A stretch of 19,259 nucleotides of DNA from Ghiorsea sp. (GTDB lineage: Bacteria > Pseudomonadota > Zetaproteobacteria > Mariprofundales > Mariprofundaceae), in the NCBI GenBank assembly GCA_021772875.1, contig JAJFLD010000094.1, positions 1 through 19,259 of the forward strand. The letters run 5' to 3'. The notes below the pieces were generated by a model that made no database searches, was not told the origin of the DNA, and saw only the letters and a program-made list of their open reading frames with translations. How positions within the stretch are numbered: position 1 is the stretch's first letter; each line of letters begins with the position of its first letter. The translations under genes and the position numbers were made by a program. Below are positions 1-9,134 of this stretch, piece after piece.

Positions 1-1838
1 AACCACGATGTAGGCAAAAGGCTATCCCAAGGTGAATATGCTACGGGTTCGGTAATGTTTATCGCAGGGAGCTCTATGCCTGACCCAACATTTTCTACTG
101 TTTTCTCTTCAGTTGCAACGGCATCTGCCATGGGTTGATTCAACTGAAAAACATCAAACCCTTGGCTAGTGTAATTCACGCTTAACAATGCCCCATCACT
201 TGTCAAAAATGGAGAAAAAGCACCACCCAATACAGAGGTGAGTTGAGTTATCTTTTGTGTTGAGCGCTGAAGTTTGTAAATATTATACACAGCATCTTTA
301 TCCATAGAAAATACAACATCATGTGTATTTTGCACATAACGTGCATTGGTTTGAATCAGTGTATTATGCGTTAGTTTTGACCATGTCTTGCTGCTTAAAT
401 CAAATTCTTCCAAATTCCAGCCTGTGCCTTCTCGCCAAATACTGCTCACCAACACCTGTCCATCCTGCGACCAATCAATACCTGATAAGGTTTCCCCAGC
501 TGTGCCTTGCCACAACACTGCTTGTTTCTCACCCTGCGCATTGAGCAAATGCAATGCATGTTGCCCACGGAAATTGTGTACGGCGATAATGTGCTGGCCA
601 TCTGGCGACCACGTTGCGGTGATATAACGTTGGCAGTGGCTTAACCTTGTCATTTCCCCCGTATCTTCATGCAACTGATATAGATCATAAAATTGATTCG
701 CATTGTTGCAAAAATCAGGCTGGGCAATGAGCAAACCTGCCGATGCATGCCAATCTAAGGATGCGCCGCGATTCAATTCATGCAGCTCCATTGCTGGCTT
801 TCCTTGCGCCATCACCATCAATTGCGAGCCTGTTGCCAAATGATCACTGACAAAAAACACCTTATCATGGCCTTGTAACACTGAGCGTTTAAAATCGCCT
901 GTTTGTGTTAAAGCATGGCCTTGCACAAGCCCTTGTTGTTTGAGCTGGGATATTTGTGGCTTAAATTCCTTGTCGACATACTGAATAAACTCATCCCAAA
1001 CTTGCGATAAATCTTTGCCCAACACATCTTCATACAAATCATTAATGCGATAAGGTATCAAGTGATTCGAATAACTTTTCACCAGTGCTTGTAGGGTTTC
1101 AGGTCCATAAGTATCGGCGATAAACTGATAAAAATAAACGCCATACAAATAACGGCTAGTGAGCAGTGGCCAAGTTACCATAGGTTGATTGATTTGGCGT
1201 AAGGGTTTCACACCACTTGCCACTTCCATACGCATCATCATCTTAAAATAACTGCTCTGACCTCGCCCAATACCCAATGCTTTATCTGTTTCATAATACG
1301 TCGCCAATCCCTCATGCATCCAAGGCGGCATAAATGCATTGGGAAACAATAAAAACATCCTACCAAAGATATTGCGCGTATTTTCCGCCGAGCCGCGTGC
1401 TTTATCCAAATGTAGCGTATGCACAAATTCATGCAGGATGAGTGTTTCAAACCAACCAGCGTGGTCTTCTAAGCTGTTAACACTGCTTGGTGAGCTGACA
1501 AATAATGTAATCCTATTTGAAGGCAAAGGCACAGCAAAACCATTGCTGGAATCTGTTTCATCACTCAACACAAGCTCAGTTTTTTCTTTGGGATACCAAT
1601 CAAAAATAGGTGTCAGTCGTTGATAAACCGATTCGGCAACCTGCAATGCTTGGCTTGCCAATTTCTTTTCGCCATCATGGTAGTGAATTCTAAAATGCGC
1701 ACTCTCAGCTGTCACCCAGCTCAGCTGACTATCATGCACCAAACCCGCATAACTTGTTTGCCCACATAACAGAAACACACATAACCCCACCCATCTCATG
1801 TAAACGCTTAAAACAAGAAGATGGTTTTTTGTCTTCAT
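1..1838 (-). CDS. Secreted gluzincin (peptidase MA-like) plus TolB/WD40-type beta-propeller protein, 3' end missing
   Basis: This open frame starts at 1838 and runs off the left edge without a stop, so about 612 codons are visible and the C-terminus is missing. Residues 1-31 form a signal-peptide-like segment (basic start, hydrophobic core, TSYA-G). A second ATG at 1797-1799 would give a shorter signal peptide, and neither start has a clear ribosome-binding site. A zinc-protease signature HEFVH is at residues 136-140, and MHEGLATYYE follows with Glu176 as the likely third zinc ligand. This is the gluzincin layout of peptidase MA-like proteins. From about residue 330 come beta-propeller blades with TWSPDGQ (about 411) and DWSQDGQ (about 455). 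The visible end, YSPWDSLLPTSW, resembles the linker that precedes an outer-membrane beta-barrel in related proteins; this last point is from memory and uncertain. It lies 9 nt after a glycosyltransferase gene and may share its transcript. It probably acts in the periplasm or at the outer membrane; its substrate is unknown. Confidence 0.8.
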   Translation of the reverse strand, partial: MKTKNHLLVLSVYMRWVGLCVFLLCGQTSYAGLVHDSQLSWVTAESAHFRIHYHDGEKKLASQALQVAESVYQRLTPIFDWYPKEKTELVLSDETDSSNGFAVPLPSNRITLFVSSPSSVNSLEDHAGWFETLILHEFVHTLHLDKARGSAENTRNIFGRMFLLFPNAFMPPWMHEGLATYYETDKALGIGRGQSSYFKMMMRMEVASGVKPLRQINQPMVTWPLLTSRYLYGVYFYQFIADTYGPETLQALVKSYSNHLIPYRINDLYEDVLGKDLSQVWDEFIQYVDKEFKPQISQLKQQGLVQGHALTQTGDFKRSVLQGHDKVFFVSDHLATGSQLMVMAQGKPAMELHELNRGASLDWHASAGLLIAQPDFCNNANQFYDLYQLHEDTGEMTRLSHCQRYITATWSPDGQHIIAVHNFRGQHALHLLNAQGEKQAVLWQGTAGETLSGIDWSQDGQVLVSSIWREGTGWNLEEFDLSSKTWSKLTHNTLIQTNARYVQNTHDVVFSMDKDAVYNIYKLQRSTQKITQLTSVLGGAFSPFLTSDGALLSVNYTSQGFDVFQLNQPMADAVATEEKTVENVGSGIELPAINITEPVAYSPWDSLLPTSW

Positions 1839-1847
1839 ATACAACAA

Positions 1848-2984
1848 CTATGTTTGGCTTTCTGAAGACATGGCTTTTTCATAAGCCGCTTCCAACCCAT
1901 GCATCATGGCTTCAACAGAATAATTATCTGCTCTTGCACGTGTTTGACGACTGATATCTCTTGGCCAATCTGCCAGCAATGCCGCCGCTACAACTTGTGT
2001 ATCTTCGGCATCCACCACCCTACCCACACTATCATCCACCAATTCTTTCAAACCACAGACATTGGACACCACACAAGGCAGCCCTGCTGCCATGGCTTCC
2101 ACCACCGCCCGACCCATACCTTCATTGTGAGATAATAAAGCAAAGACTTTTGCCTTGGCCAGCTCTGGCAAAGGATCTGTCCAACCAACAAATTCAATAT
2201 TGGGGATAATATTTAAGCGTGAAGCCAACCGCTCCAAATCTCGCCGCTCTTCTCCATCACCTACAAGGGCTAATTTGGCAGTTGGTTTTGATTTCACCAC
2301 CACTGCCCAAGCTTGAATCAACCGCTCCATACCCTTAATCGGCACAAGCCTGCCTACAGAAACAGCATCCCAAGGTTTATGTTCTACAGACACTGGATGT
2401 TCCCACACCCATTCAGCAATCGCGACCACATCAACCCCGCTGGGCACAACCACCCATTGCTGTGGCTTGCCCACACCCAAGGCTAAATGATCATCCCGCT
2501 CAGCTTGTGTTAAAGCAATCAATACATCTGTTTTTTTAGCCAGATAACGTTCAACAGCTAAAAAGATTTTCGTTTTTAAAGCTCCAAAATAACCATGGAA
2601 AATATGGCCATGTGGCGTGTGTACGATATGACTTCTACCTGCTGCGGCATAACGCCCAAGCGCACCTGCTTTGGAGGTATGGGTATGTATCATATCAAAA
2701 GCGCGTAAATCCAAAGCCCGAATAGCCGACACCGCTTGTTTATCATGCCAGCCCAGCTCTCGCTGCAAGCTTGGTAACACTTGAACACTGCCACCAAGCT
2801 CCTCAAGCAAAGCCAACCCAGCTTTGACTTTATATTGTTCTGCAGCTGACATATCTGAATCTTCACTTGGCCCAAACACCAGCGTGACATCATGCCCTGC
2901 TATGACTTGTTGTTGTGAAGTAATCAGCGTGTTTACAGCCGAGCCACCACCATCCATGCGGGTAATGAGATGAAGGATTTTCAT
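1848..2984 (-). CDS. Glycosyltransferase family 4 protein
   Basis: This 378-residue protein has the GT-B fold pattern of GT4 retaining glycosyltransferases, which move a sugar from a nucleotide donor to a growing lipid-linked glycan at the cytoplasmic membrane face. The N-terminal half has a GGGS loop (residues 12-15) and the HTHTSKAG stretch (100-107) typical of the acceptor domain. The C-terminal donor domain shows SVGRLVPIKG (209-218), ALVGDGEER (239-247) and the E-x7-E motif EGMGRAVVE (288-296). Length is normal for the family. The start ATG overlaps the stop of the preceding gene as ATGA, and an AAGGA-type ribosome site lies about 10 nt upstream, so translation is probably coupled. It is the last glycosyltransferase of the cluster. 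Sugar and linkage cannot be deduced. Confidence 0.92.
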   Translation of the reverse strand: MKILHLITRMDGGGSAVNTLITSQQQVIAGHDVTLVFGPSEDSDMSAAEQYKVKAGLALLEELGGSVQVLPSLQRELGWHDKQAVSAIRALDLRAFDMIHTHTSKAGALGRYAAAGRSHIVHTPHGHIFHGYFGALKTKIFLAVERYLAKKTDVLIALTQAERDDHLALGVGKPQQWVVVPSGVDVVAIAEWVWEHPVSVEHKPWDAVSVGRLVPIKGMERLIQAWAVVVKSKPTAKLALVGDGEERRDLERLASRLNIIPNIEFVGWTDPLPELAKAKVFALLSHNEGMGRAVVEAMAAGLPCVVSNVCGLKELVDDSVGRVVDAEDTQVVAAALLADWPRDISRQTRARADNYSVEAMMHGLEAAYEKAMSSESQT

Positions 2985-4168
2985 AAGTTTTCTTTCCTTA
3001 GCTGGTCTACCAGCTGCACAAACAACTTATCGTGTTTAGCCCAATTGTATTTTGTCATCACATCATCTTGCACCTGTTTGCGCTGTGTTGCCACTACAGG
3101 ATTATCCAGCATCCACATCAATTTTTCTGCCAAAGCAAGAGGTGAAGCATTCTCTGCCAATTGGTTGTGTATCACTGTAGGAACCAGCTCTTTATTGGCT
3201 GAAATCGGTGTTGCCAATACAGGTGTGCCACACACATTGGCTTCTAAAGTGACCAAACCAAACCCTTCAAGCCCACGTGTTGGCACCATAAACACATCCG
3301 AGGCAATCAGGCGTTGCTGCACATCTTGCTCAGCTAAAAAACCAGTGAACTCAACCACATCAGCCACATCCAAATCTTCAGCCAATTTTTGCATGGAATC
3401 ACGCAAAACCCCATCACCCATCACCACAAATCGTACATCTGCACGTTTGGCTTTCACAATCGCAGCCACTTGAATCAACAAATCTACACCTGTACGTGGC
3501 ACAAGATTGCGCAAGGTGGTAATCACTGGTGTTGTCCAGCCCAAATCATGCCGATACTGCTCTCGCTTCTCATCATCAAAGGCTGCAACCGCTTCAGCAG
3601 CAGCTGGGTTCACAACCCCATGCTCAGCTGAAATGTGAAAGAAATCTTGCAATCGATCTTGGGTAAACTGACTCAAACCCATCAATCTATCCGCAGATTG
3701 ATAAACTTTAGCTTCAAGCTTACGCATAGCGGCAATGGCCAGCTTATGCTTCCAAGTCATCGTCAAACCATAACGGGTTTCATACTCTTCAAAGGCAAAA
3801 GAAAAACAAACCTGCAACCTTGGTAAATCACAGCCTGCTTGCATCAATGCCCACATCACAAAGGGCTGCTCTGCCACCACCACATCAAAATCGTTTTGAT
3901 GTTTCTGCCACCAAAGCCTCGCTTCTGATTTGAGCTGTTTTAAACCTTGATAACCTTTATGGCCTGAAAAGGGCAACCGATGTTCCACCACAGCCAAATG
4001 CGTAATCTCAGCCATCAAAGCATCATCAGGTGTGGGCTGACGTGTTAAAATCGTCACCTGTTTTCCAGCGGCCACCAAAGCTCGGATATGATGGTGAAGC
4101 ATACGCTCTGCCCCACCATGCACACTGGCAGATGAAACATCGGCGACAACAAGAACGCGCTGACTCAA
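2981..4168 (-). CDS. Glycosyltransferase family 4 protein (TTG start preferred)
   Basis: This is a GT4-type glycosyltransferase of about 395 residues. Near the start are LVVADVSS and the glycine loop GGAER (18-22). The donor domain carries TLRNLVPRTGVDLLIQ (a variant of the usual GRL..KG stretch), VVMGDG, and the E-x7-E motif EGFGLVTLE (301-309). An ATG at 4217-4219 would add 17 residues, but these are an out-of-frame reading of the end of the asparagine-synthase gene. I prefer the TTG at 4166-4168, which overlaps that gene's TGA by two bases and puts RVLVVADV at the expected N-terminal beta strand. A GTG three codons upstream is also possible. The 3' end overlaps the next glycosyltransferase by 4 nt. 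Family is certain; exact start and sugar specificity are not. Confidence 0.88.
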   Translation of the reverse strand: MSQRVLVVADVSSASVHGGAERMLHHHIRALVAAGKQVTILTRQPTPDDALMAEITHLAVVEHRLPFSGHKGYQGLKQLKSEARLWWQKHQNDFDVVVAEQPFVMWALMQAGCDLPRLQVCFSFAFEEYETRYGLTMTWKHKLAIAAMRKLEAKVYQSADRLMGLSQFTQDRLQDFFHISAEHGVVNPAAAEAVAAFDDEKREQYRHDLGWTTPVITTLRNLVPRTGVDLLIQVAAIVKAKRADVRFVVMGDGVLRDSMQKLAEDLDVADVVEFTGFLAEQDVQQRLIASDVFMVPTRGLEGFGLVTLEANVCGTPVLATPISANKELVPTVIHNQLAENASPLALAEKLMWMLDNPVVATQRKQVQDDVMTKYNWAKHDKLFVQLVDQLRKENL

Positions 4169-6042
4169 AATTGCCACCCATGCTGTTGCATCCAACGGTT
4201 CATCAGCAACAACCCCCATAAAATATCAGACTTATCTTCACCAGCTTGATGCCGCTGCCATTGCTCTTGCACAAAAGACTGCTGCACCAATCCAGCAAGA
4301 GGTTTATCCGCAATCATGGCTTGAATATCATCTTTAAAATCAGCGCGCAGCCAATGTTTGATGGGGGCCATGAACCCCTGCTTGGGGCGATAAACCATTT
4401 CCTTAGGCATATAATCACAAGTTATACGTTTGAGCATCACTTTTAAATGTTCCTGCCATGGCAAACCTTGCACTTTCCAAGTTTCATCCAATGTCGCCAA
4501 AAATGAAAATAATCCTGCATCTAAAAATGGCGCGCGCAATTCCAAGGCATGGGCCATGCTCATGCGGTCGCCAACTGCCAACAAATCATCACCCACATAA
4601 TGAATCATGTCATAAATCATCGCGCCATTCACAGCACCATAATCATCAAGCAAGCCTTCTAAACCACCGGCCAATTGTGATGCGTTTTTCCAAGCATGTT
4701 CTGGCTGTGGCAGCTGCAAACCATGAAACATCTCCGACCACGGACTATCGGTGGTGGATGTCCAATGCATATAAGCCTGGCTTGGATTCATGTTTAAGCC
4801 TTGAAACAAACGCCGCATCCGACCCCGCAAATTACGACTCGAAGCACTATCACCCAAACTTTCCATGCCTTTTAAAAGCAAACCACGGGCTGGCATACGT
4901 TGTAATTTCTTTTGCCATTTCATGCCCAAATAACGCGGGTAACCACCAAACAATTCATCTCCACCCACACCCGATAATGCCACATCAACATAAGGTTTGG
5001 CTGCTTGGCTAATCAAATAAGTGGGCAAGGCAGAAGCATTGGTGACTGGCATATCAAAAGCTGCCGCCAAATCATCCAAACACGTATGAGCCGAGGCATT
5101 CACCTCCAGTGTGGTATGTGTCGTGCCCAAATGATCCGCAACCTGTTGGGCAAAGGGGCTCTCATCATAATCTTGCGGCCCACCAGCAAAACGCACACAA
5201 AAGCTATGTACATCCAAACCCGCATCTTGTTTGAGCACGCCTGCAATCAAGGAAGAATCCACACCACCTGACAAAAACACACCCAAAGGTTTATCGGCTA
5301 TGGTTTTGGATGTGATGGATTGAACAAGCATGGTTTTTACTTCTGCTTGAATTTCATGTTCCATCAAGTCCAAAGGTTGATCTGGCTCAGGCAAAAAGAA
5401 ATAACGACGCAATTGTAGCGGTTGCCCAACCCTGGCAATGGCATAACAACCTGCTGGCACTTGGGATACTTCTTCATACATGGTTTGAGGTGCTTCTGCG
5501 CGCATGCGGGTTAAAATATTATAAACTGTTGTTAAATTCGGCGTAAGCGACCAATGACCTTTCTCAAAAGCATTTTGTGAGGAGGCAAAACCAATGCGGC
5601 CATTTTGCTGACAAACAAACAATGGTTTTTCACCAAACGTATCACGGCCAACCACACATAATTCTTCTTGTTTATCCCAGAGCACAATAGCAAACATACC
5701 TTCAAGCAGGTTAAACATGCCCATGCCAAAACGACGGTATAAATGCGGAATCACTTCCGTATCTGCATCAGATATAAAACGCACACCATCGGCTTCGAGT
5801 TTTTCTCTCAATATTTTGTAGTTATAAATGCAGCCATTAAATACCACCACCACATCATCCAAAACCATGGGTTGGGTGCCGCGTTCATCAGGGCCAATAA
5901 TAGCCAACCTATGGTGTATTGCTGAAAATAGCGGCGATACATATTCACCCTGCCCATCAGGGCCACGTGTCGCCACGGCAGTGGCCATTTGTTTTAATTC
6001 AATGGCATCAACCTTGCCCAAAACACTGACAAAACCACACAT
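4165..6042 (-). CDS. asnB: Asparagine synthase (glutamine-hydrolysing)-like amidotransferase
   Basis: This 625-residue protein has the two-domain AsnB layout. The N-terminal class II glutaminase domain begins MCGF, with Cys2 as nucleophile after Met removal, which fixes the start. It also has RGPDG (26-30), HHRLAIIG (43-50), an NG pair (69-70) and RDTFGEKPLF (133-142). The synthetase domain has the ATP pyrophosphatase loop SGGVDSS (258-264) and SGVGGDELFGGY (357-368). In the second motif, Val359 occupies the place where E. coli AsnB has a glutamate considered important for catalysis. The segment near 330 reads FDMPVTNASALP instead of the usual DEPFADSSA-like form. AsnB relatives in polysaccharide clusters often amidate sugar acids or amino-acid substituents, so true asparagine synthesis is not assured. 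The start overlaps the upstream stop by one base (TAATG). Confidence 0.9.
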   Translation of the reverse strand: MCGFVSVLGKVDAIELKQMATAVATRGPDGQGEYVSPLFSAIHHRLAIIGPDERGTQPMVLDDVVVVFNGCIYNYKILREKLEADGVRFISDADTEVIPHLYRRFGMGMFNLLEGMFAIVLWDKQEELCVVGRDTFGEKPLFVCQQNGRIGFASSQNAFEKGHWSLTPNLTTVYNILTRMRAEAPQTMYEEVSQVPAGCYAIARVGQPLQLRRYFFLPEPDQPLDLMEHEIQAEVKTMLVQSITSKTIADKPLGVFLSGGVDSSLIAGVLKQDAGLDVHSFCVRFAGGPQDYDESPFAQQVADHLGTTHTTLEVNASAHTCLDDLAAAFDMPVTNASALPTYLISQAAKPYVDVALSGVGGDELFGGYPRYLGMKWQKKLQRMPARGLLLKGMESLGDSASSRNLRGRMRRLFQGLNMNPSQAYMHWTSTTDSPWSEMFHGLQLPQPEHAWKNASQLAGGLEGLLDDYGAVNGAMIYDMIHYVGDDLLAVGDRMSMAHALELRAPFLDAGLFSFLATLDETWKVQGLPWQEHLKVMLKRITCDYMPKEMVYRPKQGFMAPIKHWLRADFKDDIQAMIADKPLAGLVQQSFVQEQWQRHQAGEDKSDILWGLLLMNRWMQQHGWQF

Positions 6043-7094
6043 TAGTTTTTCACCATCAAACGCTGCATATCTTGCAGATGTTTTTGCCAGCCAAACACAC
6101 CTTGATGTAACACAGCGCTTGCCATGCCTTGTTTTGCTTTATCTAAACGCAACGGCTCATCAGAGATAAGTGATAACATCGCCTCACGCCAAGCCAAAAG
6201 ATCATGAGGCAAACAATAAATAGCTTGCCCATGCGTTGTTTCACGTAACACAGGGATATCTGAAACAATTGCTGCTGTCTGACAAGCAAATGCTTCCAGT
6301 GGCGGATAACCATAACCTTCAGCCGTGGAGGGCTGTAACAAAGCAATGGCCTGCCTATACAATTGCAACAAAGCAACATCATCAACATCTTGCAAAAAAG
6401 TAACCTGGCCTGGCTTGAGGGCATAACTTGCCAACAAAGTGTCAGTTATGTGTTTGGCAATGCCTACACATGTTAAAGACATATGGGTGCCTTCAATCGC
6501 CGCCAGCAACACATTCAGATTTTTATGCGGCCTACCATTACCCACAAACAGAAAAAAATCACTTTTTTTCGTATGCTCATCAGGCATAAAATCTTGTTCA
6601 ATAGCTGGGTATCGGATGGTTGTTTCATGTTGCATCTGACCAAAGAGTTGGATTGTTTCATCTTCACTTGCTTGAGAATCAAACCATGTCAAACGCGCTG
6701 CAGCCAAAGCTTTTTGCAACCGCCAAAATGCAGCCTTACGCCTTAAAGGTGTACCTTGATAAGCAGGATGTGTCAGATAAAAAACATCATGCACCGTATG
6801 TATACAAGGGCAAGGTAACTGGCGAAGTGGCAACTTCGGATAGGGGCTTAAAAACAAATCAAACCCTTGCGCCAAGCTTGGCCAAAACCATTCAAGCAAA
6901 GCAGGTGCTTGAATCACAGCGACTTGCCCACGCAATGAGGCTGGCAAAGCTTGGGTATCCTGCATAACTACGCTGCAATGCCACTCAGGATGCTCACTGA
7001 TAACAGCCAATAACAAACCTTCCAAAAATCGGCCAATGCCTGTGCGTCGACCAACCACAAATTCACGACCATCCACTAATATATTTCGCTGCAT
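6042..7094 (-). CDS. Glycosyltransferase family 4 protein (mannosyltransferase-like)
   Basis: This 350-residue GT4 enzyme starts NILVDGREFVVGRRTGIGRF; the RTGIGRF loop (18-23) is typical of a subgroup that includes O-antigen mannosyltransferases. The donor half shows FLFVGNGRPHKNL (181-193), a DDVALLQLYRQA stretch, and the E-x7-E motif EGYGYPPLE (259-267) followed by DIPVLRE. These place it clearly in GT4, but the sugar is inference only. It begins 3 nt after the stop of the upstream glycosyltransferase (TAAGGCATG), and its stop shares a base with the asnB-like start, so all three are probably co-translated. Length is normal and no key residue appears missing. Confidence 0.92.
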   Translation of the reverse strand: MQRNILVDGREFVVGRRTGIGRFLEGLLLAVISEHPEWHCSVVMQDTQALPASLRGQVAVIQAPALLEWFWPSLAQGFDLFLSPYPKLPLRQLPCPCIHTVHDVFYLTHPAYQGTPLRRKAAFWRLQKALAAARLTWFDSQASEDETIQLFGQMQHETTIRYPAIEQDFMPDEHTKKSDFFLFVGNGRPHKNLNVLLAAIEGTHMSLTCVGIAKHITDTLLASYALKPGQVTFLQDVDDVALLQLYRQAIALLQPSTAEGYGYPPLEAFACQTAAIVSDIPVLRETTHGQAIYCLPHDLLAWREAMLSLISDEPLRLDKAKQGMASAVLHQGVFGWQKHLQDMQRLMVKN

Positions 7095-7097
7095 GCC

Positions 7098-8183
7098 TTA
7101 CTGACCCACCAAGCTTTTAAATACAGCGTCCATCTTACGCACATGTTGCTCCAATGAAAAATCCTTTGCTCTCACATAACCCGCCTCACCAAACTGTTGC
7201 CTTAGCGCACTGCTTTCAAAAACTGGCTTGAGCCTCACCACGACATCATCATCTTCTTCAAGCAAAATGCCTTGAACACCATCAGTCATGATTTCTGATG
7301 GCCCACCCTGATTAAAAGCAATCACTGCCAGCTTATGGCCCATCGCTTCAATGATAACGCGCCCAAAGGGTTCTTTTTTTGAAGCTAAGAAAAGTATATC
7401 GGCTTGTTGATACCAGGGCGCTACATTTGTTTGTAAACCAAGCCAATGAATCTGTTGTGTAAAGTCAGATTGCGCCGTCTTTTCCTGTAATGTTTGCCAC
7501 CAATCCAATTCATTAGGATCTGCGCCACCCACACACACCAAGTGCAAACCTTCAATATGTGCTGCAAGCTGCTCAAAGGTTTGAAGCACAATATCATGCC
7601 GTTTCCACCGCGAAACACGGGCAACACAAAGCATCACAACTTTTGCCCCAAAAGCACGTTGCCCAAAAGTACGTTGTATATGAACCGCTTCAGGTTTATG
7701 AGAAACATCAATACCATTATAGACAACATGTAAGTTTAAATCTTGCCATGCCTTAAATCGCTCCGCCGTTGCATGGCTATTCACCACAACAGCATCAACC
7801 AATCGCACCAATAACCAATCCAATTTCGGGTCTTGCTCGGCAATGCGACAATGAAAAAGAACGGGGATAGCCAAAATTTTACCTACAATACCCGCATAAA
7901 AAGCCGCACGCGAATTATTGGCATGGATAAGATCAGGTTTGAGTCGCTTAAAAAAAACCAACCATGTTTTTAAGGCTACAAAAGAAGCGATGCCAAGTTT
8001 AGGCATAGGTAAATATTGCACAGCTACATCACGCTGCGTTGCTGCTTGTGAGAAGGCTCCAGCAGCTGGTGTGATCAATGTGGCTTGATATGTTTTGGGC
8101 AAATGTGTCATCAAATCAAGCAAGGAATGTTCACCCCCTCCAACCATTTCAGCGTGTAAACTCACAAAAGCTATGTTTATCAT
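7098..8183 (-). CDS. Glycosyltransferase family 4 protein
   Basis: A GT4 glycosyltransferase of 361 residues. It starts MINIAFVSLH with the glycine loop GGGEHS (15-20), has HANNSRAAFYAG (88-99) in the acceptor domain, and shows CVARVSRWKRHD (186-197) and the E-x7-E motif EPFGRVIIE (271-279) in the donor domain. A longer frame exists from 8264, but its first 27 residues are an out-of-frame reading of the upstream GT2 gene. The ATG at 8181-8183 overlaps that gene's TGA as ATGA and gives the expected family N-terminus, so I use it. It is part of the continuous polysaccharide operon. Donor and acceptor are unknown. Confidence 0.91.
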   Translation of the reverse strand: MINIAFVSLHAEMVGGGEHSLLDLMTHLPKTYQATLITPAAGAFSQAATQRDVAVQYLPMPKLGIASFVALKTWLVFFKRLKPDLIHANNSRAAFYAGIVGKILAIPVLFHCRIAEQDPKLDWLLVRLVDAVVVNSHATAERFKAWQDLNLHVVYNGIDVSHKPEAVHIQRTFGQRAFGAKVVMLCVARVSRWKRHDIVLQTFEQLAAHIEGLHLVCVGGADPNELDWWQTLQEKTAQSDFTQQIHWLGLQTNVAPWYQQADILFLASKKEPFGRVIIEAMGHKLAVIAFNQGGPSEIMTDGVQGILLEEDDDVVVRLKPVFESSALRQQFGEAGYVRAKDFSLEQHVRKMDAVFKSLVGQ

Positions 8184-9130
8184 CGTTTTTGTTTCCACGC
8201 TTTTAGCCTGCCCACATCCGTAGCAAAATTCATGGTTAAACGCACCCAAGGCAATAAAAACCACGCCATGAATGGCATATTTGGCTCAGCTAAAACCCAT
8301 CTGAATCGCCATAAGTTGGTGCTCACAATCAACAAAAATATGCCCAACAATGGCAAGGCACTCCAGTGCAATAACACCAAAAATGGTAAGAGCTTAAGCA
8401 TGATAGAGGAGCGCAACATCCACGGTAAATAATCTTCTGAGACACTTCCCTCATCATACAAATCATATTCTGCACGCCCACGACGCACAAACCATGACCA
8501 AATCAAAGCAAAAGAACCACGTGCTTCATGGCGCACAACAGCATCAGGCACAAACAATAAGGTGCCTTGGGCTGCAATACGTTTTGCCAAAACATAATCT
8601 TCGCCACCAAAACGCGCTGCCTTTGAAAAACAACCTGCTTGGAGCACGGCTGCTTTTCGGTAACATGCATTTAACGTTGAAACTTCCTTTGTTCTTTGCA
8701 CTCTTCCTTGTGCTTCATGGATGCGGGTAATGCCACCTCCTGGAAAACCAAGAAGGCTCTCTGCCCAACCAATACTGTTTGTCCCACCAGGTACTGTAAC
8801 GCCACCTTGCATACCCAATACCTGTGTATCTGCCAAAGGTGCAACCAGTGTGGCCAACCAATCAGGCTCCACCCGACAATCATCATCAATAAACACCAAA
8901 ACATCATGTTTGGCATGGGTGATTGAAAGGTTTCTGGCAAAAGCGATACCAAGGTTTTTGAGTGGGTGAGGCACATACACCACGCCTTCGGGTGCAACCG
9001 GTAAATCCGTCTCTTCAATCACAACAATTTCAAATTCACCTTGGTAATCCTGCTTTTTTAAATCACCAAGCACGCGATTTAATAAGTCTCGCCGTTCCCG
9101 TGTAATCACCAATATCGAAATAGACAACAT
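8180..9130 (-). CDS. Glycosyltransferase family 2 protein with C-terminal membrane segments
   Basis: A GT2 inverting glycosyltransferase (GT-A fold) of 316 residues from the ATG at 9128-9130. It begins SISILVITRERR, has the metal-binding aspartates in IDDDC (81-85) and an acidic pair in GGEDYVLAKR (175-184) likely to include the catalytic base. The stretch from about 243 to 300 is strongly hydrophobic and probably holds two or three membrane segments, anchoring the enzyme to the inner membrane near the lipid-linked acceptor. Longer starts at 9178 or 9151 would read out of frame into the upstream gene's 3' end; the chosen start leaves a 4-nt gap. The stop overlaps the next gene by 4 nt. The glycine-rich insert GFPGGGITRIHEAQG (128-142) is of unknown role. 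Confidence 0.9.
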   Translation of the reverse strand: MLSISILVITRERRDLLNRVLGDLKKQDYQGEFEIVVIEETDLPVAPEGVVYVPHPLKNLGIAFARNLSITHAKHDVLVFIDDDCRVEPDWLATLVAPLADTQVLGMQGGVTVPGGTNSIGWAESLLGFPGGGITRIHEAQGRVQRTKEVSTLNACYRKAAVLQAGCFSKAARFGGEDYVLAKRIAAQGTLLFVPDAVVRHEARGSFALIWSWFVRRGRAEYDLYDEGSVSEDYLPWMLRSSIMLKLLPFLVLLHWSALPLLGIFLLIVSTNLWRFRWVLAEPNMPFMAWFLLPWVRLTMNFATDVGRLKAWKQKR

Positions 9131-9134
9131 CTGT

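Noticed and set aside
2970..3473. 167-codon open frame on the plus strand
   Set aside because: It is antisense to a clear glycosyltransferase gene, is rich in Ser/Thr/Cys, and has no recognisable domain.
4169..4219. ATG start adding 17 residues to the GT4 protein at 2981
   Set aside because: It reads the 3' end of the asparagine-synthase-like gene in another frame, and the family N-terminus begins after it.
4458..5012. 184-codon open frame on the plus strand
   Set aside because: It lies wholly within the asparagine-synthase-like gene, opposite strand, with low-complexity His/Asn/Pro-rich composition and no known motif.
8184..8264. Longer start for the GT4 protein at 7098-8183
   Set aside because: The extra 27 residues are the out-of-frame reading of the upstream GT2 gene, and the ATGA overlap at 8180-8183 gives the normal family N-terminus.
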